From Sphaeroforma sirkka (Eukaryota > Opisthokonta > Ichthyosporea > Ichthyophonida), in the NCBI GenBank assembly GCA_001586965.3, contig LUCW03001844.1:1-23060 (forward strand): a stretch of 23,060 nucleotides of DNA, in the 5' to 3' direction. The notes beneath the pieces were generated by a model. It was not told where the DNA came from. It saw only the letters and a program-made list of their open reading frames with translations, and did no database searches. Below are positions 9,188-17,459 of this stretch, piece after piece. Numbering within the stretch: the first letter of the stretch is position 1; every line of letters begins with the position of its first letter. The translations under genes and the position numbers were made by a program.

Positions 9188-9766
9188 TAAGCGTTCTCGA
9201 TTACCCTGTGAGTTTTGGGCTTAGGTCCAGTAGGTCCGTGGTGGTCGACTGGACGTTTCTTACGTTTCAGTGTCTTTGGGACGTATGAAGGATGAGCAGT
9301 AAAGCTCGGGATAAATGCTGTAGGTGGGTAAGTTATAACTTCCGTACCTTCAGATGTTGGGAACATGCTGTATTTATCAGCTTGTGACTTATGTAGGCGT
9401 TTACGCCATTTTCTATTAAAGGCTTTTAAATAGTCTTGATTGTCAAAAGCGTCTGAAGTTAACTCAGCGATCGTACCGTCTATAAAGCGTGTACGATAGT
9501 ATGTGTAACCTCCCTTATCCGTTCTCCATATTATGTCCTTAAATTCAGAACGATCAAGAGGGGCATTAGAGTCATGTCTTCTTGCGAGTATAATCTCAGT
9601 AGTCGGAATACGACTTGTGCCTATATTAAGCGCACTAGAACCATCGGGGATATTAACCTCGTACGTTCCGCTTTTAGTGTCTGCTACTGAGATTATATAT
9701 GGACCTATCCATTTAGATGTTAATACAGTAGCATCAGAGTTGCTTCCCTGGGATTCTATACCCTAA
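9188..9766 (-). pseudogene. Element D pol remnant: integrase C-terminus, chromodomain-like region, basic tail
   Basis: Reading down from about 9766 there is one open frame to TAA at 9188-9190. It holds WIGPYIIS (GPY/F motif), then IPDGSSALNIGTSRIPT, GGYTYYRTRFIDGTIAELTS (chromodomain-like) and a tail with KTLKRKKRP and GPKPKTHRV. Each block aligns with integrase residues about 312-450 of element A and with the basic tail of element B. The catalytic core is missing because of the internal deletion, so this has no start of its own and can only be made as part of a pol fusion. The basic tail resembles a nuclear localisation signal. Confidence 0.75.
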
Positions 9767-9780
9767 GAGTTGAATCTCGC

Positions 9781-10962
9781 TCATAGCAAAATGACATTCT
9801 TCTCATTAATTTTGAAGTTCTGTTCATTTAATCTTTGTAGTACTCGTCTGACTAATGCTTCGTGTTCGACTTTAGTCTTTGAGAAGATGACTATGTCATC
9901 TGTGTAGACTTGCACGTTAGGCATGTCTGCAAACATTTCCTCCATTACTTGTTGGAAGAATGCTGGTAGGGAGTGTAACCCAAAAGGTGCGCTCTTCAAG
10001 CGATATTGTTTACCCTTCCATGTAAAACTGAAGTATTTACGGTGGGGTTCATATACTTTCATTTGGTGGTATCCTTGTGTTAGGTCTATAGTTGTAAATA
10101 CTGTAGCACCTTCCATTCTTCTTAACAACTCGTTTATACGAGGTAAGTGAAAGCTATGAGTTAGCAATAATTTATCTATTGGACTCATATCTAAACATAC
10201 TCTGACCTTCTTAAATGAACCGTCAGAGTTATGTTGATCAACGGCAAGTAATGCCAAGTTTACTGGAGTTTGTTGATAGCTTATTTCTATCACTCCATCT
10301 GCTAACCATTTCTCGACTTGTTCTTTTACTACGGCTTCGTGTCTCCAAGATACATAGTTTCTTGATGGACACTTCAGCTGAGTAAAGTCTACCTTGGTTA
10401 AATCTAAACTAACATATCCTTCGTTAAAACGGAACTTAGCCCAGTCAGTGATCTTAATCTTCTTATTTACTAAGATTAGATTAATGATCTTTTTCGCAAA
10501 GCCAGGTATTAATTCCTTGACTGTGTCGGATGGTGGTGTATATGGTGTCAGACAATCATCGTCTGATTGATCCTTTAATGGATCTACATTGTTCGGTAAA
10601 CCAGTTACGGTTATACCTAATGTAAGTAAATCACTCATTCCGACAATAATGTCGTACTTCTGTGACATCTTTACTATCACAGCTTGGGTTGTAATGTGGC
10701 GATGGTCGGCTAATGAGATTTCAACATCGGTAGCCATCGTATCGCACTTGGAAGTCTTCTCATCAGCTAATATAAGGTGAGTAGTTTGTGTTCTACGTTC
10801 GATATCTTTCATTAATGCAAAGCGATCGGATATACATGAAATTTCTGAACCAGGATAAATCAACGCAAGGACTTTATTTCCGTTGCAATATACAGGGATT
10901 ATTACACGCTCGTCTAAAGAGTCGTTGTATTGTCTTTGTATAGATTGAACCCGGTAGTGCCT
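9781..10962 (-). CDS. Element D pol: defective protease and reverse transcriptase
   Basis: The frame is open from the codon after the gag UGA (10963-10965). First comes protease, with VLALIYPGSEISCIS at about 10872-10828; Tyr stands where the catalytic Asp belongs (10855-10857). MSQKYDIIVGMSDLLTLGI is its C-terminal half. RT follows: ALLAVDQ, KKVRVCLDMSPIDKLL, TIDLTQGYHQM, KSAPFGLHSLP and the catalytic YTDD. It ends at 9781 through a one-base shift near 9795; in the other frame the RT continues a few residues to LLGYRI. RNase H is deleted. The RT core looks intact, while the protease should be dead. Relatedness to B is strong throughout. Confidence 0.8.
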   Translation of the reverse strand, partial: RHYRVQSIQRQYNDSLDERVIIPVYCNGNKVLALIYPGSEISCISDRFALMKDIERRTQTTHLILADEKTSKCDTMATDVEISLADHRHITTQAVIVKMSQKYDIIVGMSDLLTLGITVTGLPNNVDPLKDQSDDDCLTPYTPPSDTVKELIPGFAKKIINLILVNKKIKITDWAKFRFNEGYVSLDLTKVDFTQLKCPSRNYVSWRHEAVVKEQVEKWLADGVIEISYQQTPVNLALLAVDQHNSDGSFKKVRVCLDMSPIDKLLLTHSFHLPRINELLRRMEGATVFTTIDLTQGYHQMKVYEPHRKYFSFTWKGKQYRLKSAPFGLHSLPAFFQQVMEEMFADMPNVQVYTDDIVIFSKTKVEHEALVRRVLQRLNEQNFKINEKNVILL

Positions 10963-10965
10963 TCA
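10963..10965 (-). promoter_or_regulatory. In-frame UGA between gag and pol of element D (candidate readthrough site)
   Basis: GAA TGA AGG CAC: the stop closing the nucleocapsid frame is followed in the same frame by 33 sense codons and then the protease and RT. Element B has the same arrangement at 18468-18470. This suggests that Pol is made by stop-codon readthrough, as in MLV-type retroviruses (known there), not by frameshifting (inference). Confidence 0.55.
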
Positions 10966-11466
10966 TTCCAGTTTGATATCTGGTTTCTGGTCACATGTCT
11001 TGGCGTGATAACCGTTGGTTTTCTCACACTTGTCACACTTATTAATGAAGTGTTTGCAAGTAGCTGAGTGCCGCCCGTTCCAATAACCGTTCGGGGCAAG
11101 CTGATACATATCGTATCCACACTTTTCGTCGGCACACTTCTTAACTTGCTTGTATAGTGCTTCCTTCTCAGTACATACCCCTTTTTTATTAGGCCGTGAG
11201 TGCTGCGCTGATTCACGCGGACGAACATTTGGACGTTCGTTAGATGTCTGTCGGGATACATACCCTTGATCTATCTGATCACGTGGTTTCTTAAGAACCA
11301 TTTTCTCTCTCGAGGTTACTCGATCAGAGGGATAAGTGTCGGAAACAGTTTCATAGAACTGATTCCAGCGCAGTCGAGTCAGGTGAAACTTTTTTCTCCT
11401 GTCCTTTATCTCTTGTTTCGTTCGCATACTTGCGACGTAGCTCGAGGTAAAGGCGCTCTCGATCAT
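10963..11466 (-). CDS. Element D gag C-terminal part: nucleocapsid with atypical zinc fingers
   Basis: Nucleocapsid binds and packages element RNA. This frame is basic (KDRRKK, RPRES, RPNKKG). It ends with a Cys-His array: KCADEKCGY...NGYWNGRHSATC, then CDKCEKTNGYHAKTC (10993-11037), a Cx2Cx6Hx3C knuckle where Cx2Cx4Hx4C is usual. Element B has the same two modules. The Met at 11466 is internal; the preceding gag sequence lies in an overlapping frame (11351-11665), so a frameshift near 11400-11460 splits gag. The frame ends at the UGA that separates it from pol. Confidence 0.75.
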   Translation of the reverse strand: MIESAFTSSYVASMRTKQEIKDRRKKFHLTRLRWNQFYETVSDTYPSDRVTSREKMVLKKPRDQIDQGYVSRQTSNERPNVRPRESAQHSRPNKKGVCTEKEALYKQVKKCADEKCGYDMYQLAPNGYWNGRHSATCKHFINKCDKCEKTNGYHAKTCDQKPDIKLE

Positions 11467-11885
11467 TACTGCCTATGTTCATACAGAATACATGCATTGC
11501 CAACAACTCATACCAGCGTGGTTTGTCATCCCTCTTGATATCAGGTCTGACAAGGTCCGCATCGAGTTTCAGAATATAGCTCAAGATGCTAGTATTCGCT
11601 GTTGGTGGTGCCAGAATTGAACATAGTCCTGGACTGCGCATATCCTTGCTTAATAAGGATGTCACTAGCCAACATACTTCTGCCAGTTACGACACTCATT
11701 TATCTCTTTGAGATGCTTCTGAAGGATCGGATAATTGGTTCCTTCTGGATTAAATGTCTGCATAAACGCAGATATCCATTGCGGTGGGGCAATGTCATTT
11801 GTCTCCAGCATCACTGTAAACGCGGTAACGAGCGAGTCAGAGTCTTGAGGTCATGATTATTGATGAATTCGGGCTTCTGGGTACT
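11351..11885 (-). pseudogene. Element D gag middle part (capsid-like)
   Basis: Between the coiled-coil part and nucleocapsid, the minus strand reads TVMLETNDIAPPQWISAFM (about 11820-11765), then NYPILQKHLKEINECRNWQK to about 11690. In a further frame KRDDKPRWYELLAMHVF and LYLELRRKYANETRDK appear (11665-11351). The helix-rich, tryptophan-containing pattern is that of a Ty3/Gypsy capsid. At least two frameshifts break it (near 11680 and 11600), besides the one before nucleocapsid. Assignment is by position and composition. Confidence 0.55.
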
Positions 11886-11891
11886 TGAGTC

Positions 11892-12632
11892 TCAGTTCGA
11901 CTTAAGTCGACTGATCATGCCTATATACTTCTGGTGATCGCGTTGGTCCTGCCCGCGTTGTGCTTGCAGCAACTGGTCGATTCGCTTCTGTTTGATGTTG
12001 ATTATTTTCGCATAATAATCAATTTCTGGGCGATCTTGCAGGTCATGAGCGAGCTCCATCTTAACTGTGAGTTCGTTAACTTCTGCATTCAGCATATCTA
12101 CCTCTGTGGACTGAAAGTCTTCGGCGGGTTGGTGCAATGCATTCCGGTCCTTCCGTGGGTACTCCACGTCACTCGCATGTATGCGGGAAGCTTTAGTTCC
12201 CTTTCGGTGGATATTAAAGTCCATGGTCGACGCTTCACGACGCTCGTTACTGAGACGTGGTGTTGGAATGAAAATCTTAGGATCATCTGTTACGATAATC
12301 TCGCACGTCGACTTTGGCTGGGTGCGATGTGCCTTCCCCCAATTAGGTAAGGGGGGAGGTGTATTCTTCCCAGCGATTGGGTCTATAATACCCTCCAAAA
12401 CGGGAGACTCATGTCCCAGTGATGGTATTGGAGTAACTAGTGCCTGGTCCCGTGGAAGTAGATTTTCCCAGGGAACATTCTCCGGGCTTATTTCGGCCGG
12501 CTTAGTACTTAGATCGTGGTACTCCTCATTGGTCTTTTCTAGGCGATGTTTTGACTGCTCTTTTACAGCTGCAATGGTGTCGTTAGAGACATATTCACGT
12601 AGGCGTTTAGCTTTCTCGCCAGTTCCGTACAT
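11892..12632 (-). CDS. Element D gag N-terminal half with coiled-coil segment
   Basis: The 246 codons are hydrophilic, with charged helices at the start (KAKRLREYVSNDTIAAVKEQ), a proline-rich middle (NTPPPLPNWGKA, FIPTPRLSNERR), and a heptad-like helix near the end (MLNAEVNELTVKMELAHDLQ). The latter corresponds to the helical region of element B gag at 19269-19685. The Met at 12632 is internal: the true start lies in the overlapping frame at 12897, and a one-base shift near 12725 divides them. The frame closes at 11892, where the capsid-like part begins in another frame. Confidence 0.65.
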   Translation of the reverse strand: MYGTGEKAKRLREYVSNDTIAAVKEQSKHRLEKTNEEYHDLSTKPAEISPENVPWENLLPRDQALVTPIPSLGHESPVLEGIIDPIAGKNTPPPLPNWGKAHRTQPKSTCEIIVTDDPKIFIPTPRLSNERREASTMDFNIHRKGTKASRIHASDVEYPRKDRNALHQPAEDFQSTEVDMLNAEVNELTVKMELAHDLQDRPEIDYYAKIINIKQKRIDQLLQAQRGQDQRDHQKYIGMISRLKSN

Positions 12633-12897
12633 TTGATCTACGTGTGCGATAGATAACTTCTCTAGTGTGAGTTGTTTCTCTAGGGCAGTTAACTGATAGC
12701 TTTGAACTTGAGGAGAGAGTGGGTCCTCTAGCCCTCTCCTCGGCAGACTTCTCTCTTAATGGAGTAGTCTCACCGGTATCCAGTGTATTGTCGTCTTTAA
12801 GGACAATGGGGTTGACTGCGTCTTCGGCAGATTCTCTGTCCATCTTCTTTTTATCCGCTTTACGCTTCTTAGATAGCGTAGAGTCCTTTTTAGTCAT
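12607..12897 (-). CDS. Element D gag start, lysine-rich N-terminus
   Basis: This is the first ATG after the 5' LTR and leader. The N-terminus is MTKKDSTLSKKRKADKKKMD, strongly basic, then acidic and serine-rich. Sense resemblance to gag is lost after about 12725, and the next 30 codons belong to another frame that joins the 11892-12632 gag frame. It opens the Gag polyprotein. Element B gag also starts with a short lysine-rich stretch (from 20510). Confidence 0.6.
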   Translation of the reverse strand: MTKKDSTLSKKRKADKKKMDRESAEDAVNPIVLKDDNTLDTGETTPLREKSAEERARGPTLSSSSKLSVNCPRETTHTREVIYRTRRSNVRNWRES

Positions 12898-13025
12898 ACT
12901 TATCCAGTACGACTTCTGCCATTCACTTAACGAATAGTTATTGTCTTAAGAAAATTTTATGTGGTAGTTAATTACCACGACGCTTAAGTAGCTCAAGTAG
13001 TTAATACTTTGCTAACTTTAAAATG
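12898..13025 (-). other. Element D leader between 5' LTR and gag
   Basis: An AT-rich untranslated leader of 128 bp. In the element's direction it begins CATTTTAAAGTTAGC directly after ...CTACA. A standard tRNA primer-binding site beginning TGG is not present at the LTR edge. Confidence 0.6.
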
Positions 13026-13521
13026 TGTAGATATCGGTCTCTTAAGGCGGTATAAACATCTTAGAGCTACTAAATGTAATAAAATCATAAAGTCTTTTAA
13101 TAAGTTTTTTAAGTATACGAATTTTAGTCTGGTAATAAAGTTAGGTATGCCTTATAGAAATCAGCAATACTCTGGGGGATTGTAAGGCTGAGACATTGCC
13201 TATATATCATCCTCCCAGTACTGATTTTCGCCGAAGGGATTTTATTTATGTTTTCGTTATCGTTATCGTCGAAACTAGTATTACTTGTTTCGTCGCATGA
13301 ATTACTAAAACTAGTAAAATCCTACCTATAGAAAAAAAAAAAAAAAAAAAAAAAAAATACTCTTGATGTCCTTAGTTATTGTCTTAACCAATAACTGGCC
13401 ACTTATCAAGAATTACCGACTTGCCATCATCAGACTGGCACATCTGGTTGGCTGAGCGGAGGTCAAACTAGGTAACTATTAAGGGTCCCTAGAAACCTAT
13501 GTTCGGTTGAGCTCTCGCTAC
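13026..13521 (-). repeat. 5' LTR of element D, cut by element B
   Basis: This repeats 8433-8936 with a handful of substitutions and small indels. A pure A run at 13332-13357 (26 A) replaces the interrupted A tract of the partner. The match ends exactly where element B's 3' LTR begins (13522). About 114 bp found at 8937-9050 are missing, as expected if B inserted here and the far side was later lost. Confidence 0.8.
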
Positions 13522-14118
13522 TGTAAATTTCGATGGAAAATTACTAGGTTTCAAACTATATTAAACTAAAATACAAGTTAGTCAGTTAGGATTTAGCAGT
13601 GGTAGCTTGTGTAAGAATGATCGGGACTGCCTCTTGTTAAGAGCCTAAATATCCTCGATCACACAGGGCGTACCTCTAGCTGTTCTTTATTGAATAATTT
13701 TCACTAGAAGTACTAAGTGTTCATGACCACTTGCCTAATTTGTAAATAGACATAATAACGTAAGTCACGTTAATACATTAGCTGATATAAATAAAGTTCC
13801 ATCTGAAGAAAAGTTAAAAAAAAGAAAAGACTTATTGGATTTTGAGATTATGGAGGACCAAAATCTATAGTAGTAGTAGTTCGGAGATTATAAAATTTAG
13901 TTTATAATATCCTACATCTACTAATGTCTCAAATAGGTCCAAGTAGATGAGTCATACCAAATACTCAGGCTATTGGAGCCATCAAAGTGAATTTAGAACA
14001 CTTTGGAAATATTGGAAAAAGAGCTTGTACTAAATTATTTAAAATACAAATAAAAACCAATGTATTATCTCAATTGATCTTGATATTTTAGACTGACCGG
14101 AGGCCGTATTTCTACATA
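13522..14118 (-). repeat. 3' LTR of element B
   Basis: It runs from TATGTAG (14118) to TTTACA (13522), 597 bp, the same length as A's 3' LTR. AATAAA on the minus strand lies at 13686-13691. The 13522-13993 part is repeated at 20593-21065. The 13994-14118 part is shared only with A's 3' LTR and is placed inside the LTR because a G-rich polypurine-like tract borders it. The low-coordinate end directly abuts element D's 5' LTR. Confidence 0.75.
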
Positions 14119-14135
14119 GCCCCCCAGTAGCTTTT
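14119..14135 (-). promoter_or_regulatory. Putative polypurine tract of element B
   Basis: On the minus strand AAAAGCTACTGGGGGGC precedes TATGTAG. The layout is conserved with A and D (see those entries). Likely primer site for plus-strand synthesis. Confidence 0.5.
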
Positions 14136-14245
14136 AGAACTACGAACGTACGTTAAGATACGATCTAGTTGGTAAAGCGAAAACCAAAGTAAAAAACGGT
14201 TTTGGTCATGACTTATCGAGTAAGTATGTGCCTATATGTACGAGT

Positions 14246-14778
14246 TCAAGACTCATGTTGTACTCTATGTCGTTTAGTATTTGGTCCAGTAACCATTTCC
14301 GATGTAGGCGCCTTACGTTTATTATTTGGTAAGGTAATAGCCAAAGGCTGTTCTTCATTAGTAAGTAAGTTTGAACAATTTTCTGCACTGTTGGTAAGCA
14401 GATCAGAAAGTTTAGTCACGTAGGAAGTAGGTGGCAAATAGGGAATTTCAGATCCGTCAGGGTTTGTAGTCACCTGAGGAAACCCTTTCGTTTATCTCGT
14501 GTGTTCTTATGTAAACGCTTATTCCATTTCTTATTAAAGATACGAAGAAAGTCGCGAGATTCACGAAATGCATCGGAGGTTAGCCAAGCTACTGTCCCAT
14601 CCATGAAACGGGTCTTGTAGTAAGTGTAACCGTCTTCGGATGTTTTGTCAATTATATCTTTGACTTGTGACTCCATAACTGGTATATCAGAATCAAATGA
14701 GCGAGCGAATGAGAGTTCGGAGGTAGGGATACGGTGAGTGCCTAGATTGGTTGCGCTAGTACCATCAATGTTATTCAC
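14246..14778 (-). pseudogene. Element B integrase C-terminus: chromodomain-like region and basic tail
   Basis: Two frames overlap by a few bases. The first (14778-14470) has GTSATNLGTHRIPTSELSFA, then the chromodomain-like GYTYYKTRFMDGTVAWLTS and FNKKWNKRLHK. The second (14473-14246) continues with YLPPTSYVTKLSDLL and a tail containing NNKRKAP and GPNTKRHRV, ending TGA. A one-base shift near 14470 separates them. D keeps the tail as KRKKRP and GPKPKTHRV, so the basic pair is conserved between families and may act in nuclear import. In element A the same tail is knocked out of frame. Confidence 0.7.
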
Positions 14779-14800
14779 TTCGTAAGTATCACTCTTCTCA

Positions 14801-15935
14801 TCATGGTAGGAAATAACAAAAAGGTCCTATCGTCTTAGAAGAGAGTTCGGTAACGTTGGCGTTTCGATTTATAATGTTAACGTAATCGCCGACTTTGAAC
14901 TGAACAATGTTCTTAGTGTTATTCCATCGGTCATACGCTTTAAGTAGGACGCGATTCTTGTGCTCGAGTAAACAGGGGTAAACAACGTTCTGCATATGCT
15001 CGATCTTTGTAGCCACGGGGTAGCGTGTTTTCGGGCGCAGTTTTATCAAACGTTGCTTGTAATTCACTATAGCGGCCAAAGAAATAGTGAAACGGGAGTG
15101 TTCCAGTTTGAGGATTCATGCAGTTATTCATTTGAGTCTGAACCCATTTCAAATGATAAGGCCACATATCCTCAACGTCGTCTAGTGCGGTACGCAAGAG
15201 TTTCTTAAGTTCTCTATGACGTGTCTCATTTGCACCCTGCGTTTGAGGTTTGTAAGGAACACCACGCCTATGGGTCATGCCTGATACGAGTATAAGTGCC
15301 TCCATTACGTCGGTACAAAACTCACTACCGTTATCAGAACATAGTACTCGGGGAAACCGAAGTCATTAAAGACGTGATAGCATAATTCTGCCACTGTTTG
15401 TGGACGTTTGTTCGGTATTGCATAAAGCAAGTTATAGCCCGAAGCCACACATAAGAAATGACAGACAGATATATACATCGCCAGTATGCTTGGATCGCGG
15501 AGTTTAACCAAATCGACTATGACTCGGCGCATCGGTTGGTCTTCTGTGTCACTTTTTAGGGGTGCCCAACCGTATCGCTTGATCTGGTTCTTTTCACAAT
15601 CAGTACAGCGTCGGTATACTTCACGTATGGTTTCTTTCAGCGCCGGGTGATCAAGCCCTGCACGAATAGCCATTTTATAAGTATGCTCATATGCTCGATG
15701 CGTTAAATTATGTATAATTTTAACTCTACTTTCGAGCTCCTCTAAGTCAGTCAGATTCTGCGTAACGCTGGCTGGATGAACCATAGTCCTGTTGGAAAGG
15801 GCAACCTCAGTATCAGGAGGGGTAGAGTCCTGAGATACATAATTGACAACATTGGATTGTTGAAGTATCTTCTTCAGTTGTTTCGCAACTCCTGGCTGTT
15901 CTTTAAGCAGCGCTTTAAGTAGTTGAGTGCGAGCT
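14801..15935 (-). pseudogene. Element B integrase core and upstream linker
   Basis: Frames 15784-15305, 15305-14940 and 15079-14801 together cover the same protein as element A 1529-2500. They include CTDC of the zinc region, the first Asp in VIVDLVKL, the ANETRHREL catalytic Glu, LLEHKNRVLLKAYDRW and VGDYVNIINR up to IGPF. The second Asp motif is lost in a shift near 15350. Other shifts lie near 15495-15500 (a loss and a four-base duplication that nearly compensate), 15040, 15020 and 14820. From 15785 to 15935 a lysine/glutamine-rich linker joins it to the preceding domain, with another shift near 15948. The element A copy is the better-preserved integrase. Confidence 0.75.
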
Positions 15936-17459
15936 TCAGGTTCTCTTAGATTTGAGTCTTTGATCCATGGCCTTAGCTAGTTCCATGTTTTTACGATCTA
16001 ATGCCGTTTCAATCGGCATTACCTCGACTGCAATCTTGTTGGGTGCATGTGTTGTACGAGTCTTGAGCTTTTGTTCAAACTCTTTAGACTCCTCTAGTTT
16101 AGCTAAGAATTCGGTTGAGGGTTTCCACTTAGTGGTACCTGCAGGACCGATGCGACAAACAATGGTGTGTTTCCAAGGCGTCTTCTTAATAGAATAGGAT
16201 CCCTGATACAAGAACGTGTCGGTTTCACGGTCGACATAAATAGGTTCGTCTTGAATCATATTAATTAAATCACGTATCCATGGGTCGGAGTTACGTAAGG
16301 GACAACACAGCGTAATGGTAGATTTAGTAATATTAACATAATTTAACAACTGTGCGATAAGTTGACAAGGTGGGTTAGCCCACGCATTATGCTTTGATAA
16401 GTCAAGCTGAAATGCATCACCTTTAGGATGAGTCAACGACCTATATTCAGAAACCTGTTTGTTATGTTCTGCGGCGAACATATCAACAGTAAATGGACCC
16501 CATCGTGATTGAGCGAGGTTAAACCATTTCTTATTTAGCATCCAATCGGTTGCTAATAACTCTTTGACTGTTTTCTGGTAGTCGGGCACAAGTCGAGAGA
16601 GCATGTCAGGAAGATGGTTATGTATTCCTGGAATGTGTGTTATATTAAAAGCGAACTTGGCAATAATGTCATGCCAGCGGCTCACCAACTGTGAATCAGG
16701 GTTCATATCTTTTAAGTATGTTAAAGACTTTTGATCACAGGCGACAGTAAAGTAACTTCCATAAAGGTAGTCTTTAAACTGTCTTAGCGCAGTAACTATA
16801 GCAAGGAGCTCTTGTTTAACGGTAGGGTAATTCCGTTGACTCTTATTATAACTCTTGCTAAAGAATTGTATGTAGCGCGGTTTACCATTTATCGTTTGGT
16901 AAAGCACTCCACCTACCGCTCGATCTGAAGCGTCGGTTGCTACTTTGAATGGGACACCATCCACAGGGTACTGCATGATGGGTGCGTCCATTACTTTACT
17001 TTTGACTAGTTTAAATGCATCATCACATTCTTTAGTCCAAAGCTTTCCCAAAGGTCCTTTGTGCAGCCGTAGGTGACTGAAAGGCTTTAAGTAATGAGAA
17101 AGATGCGGTACCGAATCCGAGAAGAAGTTAACAAACCCACACACAGAGTTCACATCTCTTCCAGTAATTGGTGTTGATAAATCCAACAGAAACTGTTTCT
17201 TGCCAGGATCAATTTCTACCCCTGCTGCAGATACTTTGTAGCCAAGTAAGTGTATAGTATCTTTAGCAAAAGAACACTTGTCTTCGTTAATCTTAAGTTT
17301 AGCATGATTAAGTCGCGCTTTTAAGACTTCTTTAACGAGTTTAGCATGTTCATGTGCTGTCTTTGTAAAGATAACTATATCATCTAAATAGACTGATACG
17401 TTATACGACAGGTCCGCAAATAGTTCCATCATAACTTGTTGGAAGAAAGAAGGTAACAT
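15936..17459 (-). CDS. Element B pol: RT catalytic half, RNase H and Dam-methyltransferase-like domain
   Basis: 507 open codons. RT: YLDD at residues 24-27, KCSFAKDTIHLLGYKV at 61-76, connection to about 165. RNase H: catalytic D176 in ATDASDRAVGG, E217 in KQELLA, D242 in ACDQKSL, and D285 in LPDMLSR. Methyltransferase-like domain (residues 320-440): WGPFTVDMFAAEHNKQ, AWANPPC at 359-365, CCPLRNSDPWIRDL, TDTFLY, KTPWKHTIV. The order matches the Dam-type domain following RNase H in DIRS elements, here inside an element with a DDE integrase. A charged helical linker ends the frame at a shift near 15948. The Met is internal; RT motifs upstream lie in other frames (17460-18260). Confidence 0.85.
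   Translation of the reverse strand: MLPSFFQQVMMELFADLSYNVSVYLDDIVIFTKTAHEHAKLVKEVLKARLNHAKLKINEDKCSFAKDTIHLLGYKVSAAGVEIDPGKKQFLLDLSTPITGRDVNSVCGFVNFFSDSVPHLSHYLKPFSHLRLHKGPLGKLWTKECDDAFKLVKSKVMDAPIMQYPVDGVPFKVATDASDRAVGGVLYQTINGKPRYIQFFSKSYNKSQRNYPTVKQELLAIVTALRQFKDYLYGSYFTVACDQKSLTYLKDMNPDSQLVSRWHDIIAKFAFNITHIPGIHNHLPDMLSRLVPDYQKTVKELLATDWMLNKKWFNLAQSRWGPFTVDMFAAEHNKQVSEYRSLTHPKGDAFQLDLSKHNAWANPPCQLIAQLLNYVNITKSTITLCCPLRNSDPWIRDLINMIQDEPIYVDRETDTFLYQGSYSIKKTPWKHTIVCRIGPAGTTKWKPSTEFLAKLEESKEFEQKLKTRTTHAPNKIAVEVMPIETALDRKNMELAKAMDQRLKSKRT

Larger units (their letters stand above)
8433..13521 (-). mobile_element. Element D: internally deleted LTR retrotransposon related to A/B
   Basis: Direct repeats at 8433-8936 and 13026-13521 (about 98-99% identical apart from small indels) flank a minus-strand gag-protease-RT region and a pol C-terminal remnant. 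RNase H, the methyltransferase-like domain and the integrase core, present in relative B over about 2.4 kb, are absent. RT residues ending LLGYRI run straight into the end of integrase at about 9757-9770. The LTRs are nearly identical, so insertion was recent. D looks like a non-autonomous derivative that would need helper enzymes. Its 5' LTR is cut where element B begins (13522). Confidence 0.85.

Noticed and set aside
9533..9766. 77-codon plus-strand ORF
   Set aside because: It is the antisense of the element D integrase C-terminal remnant, whose motifs are clear on the minus strand.
11934..12636. Plus-strand ORFs opposite element D gag (138 and 151 codons)
   Set aside because: They are shadows of the gag frames on the other strand, with no domain of their own.
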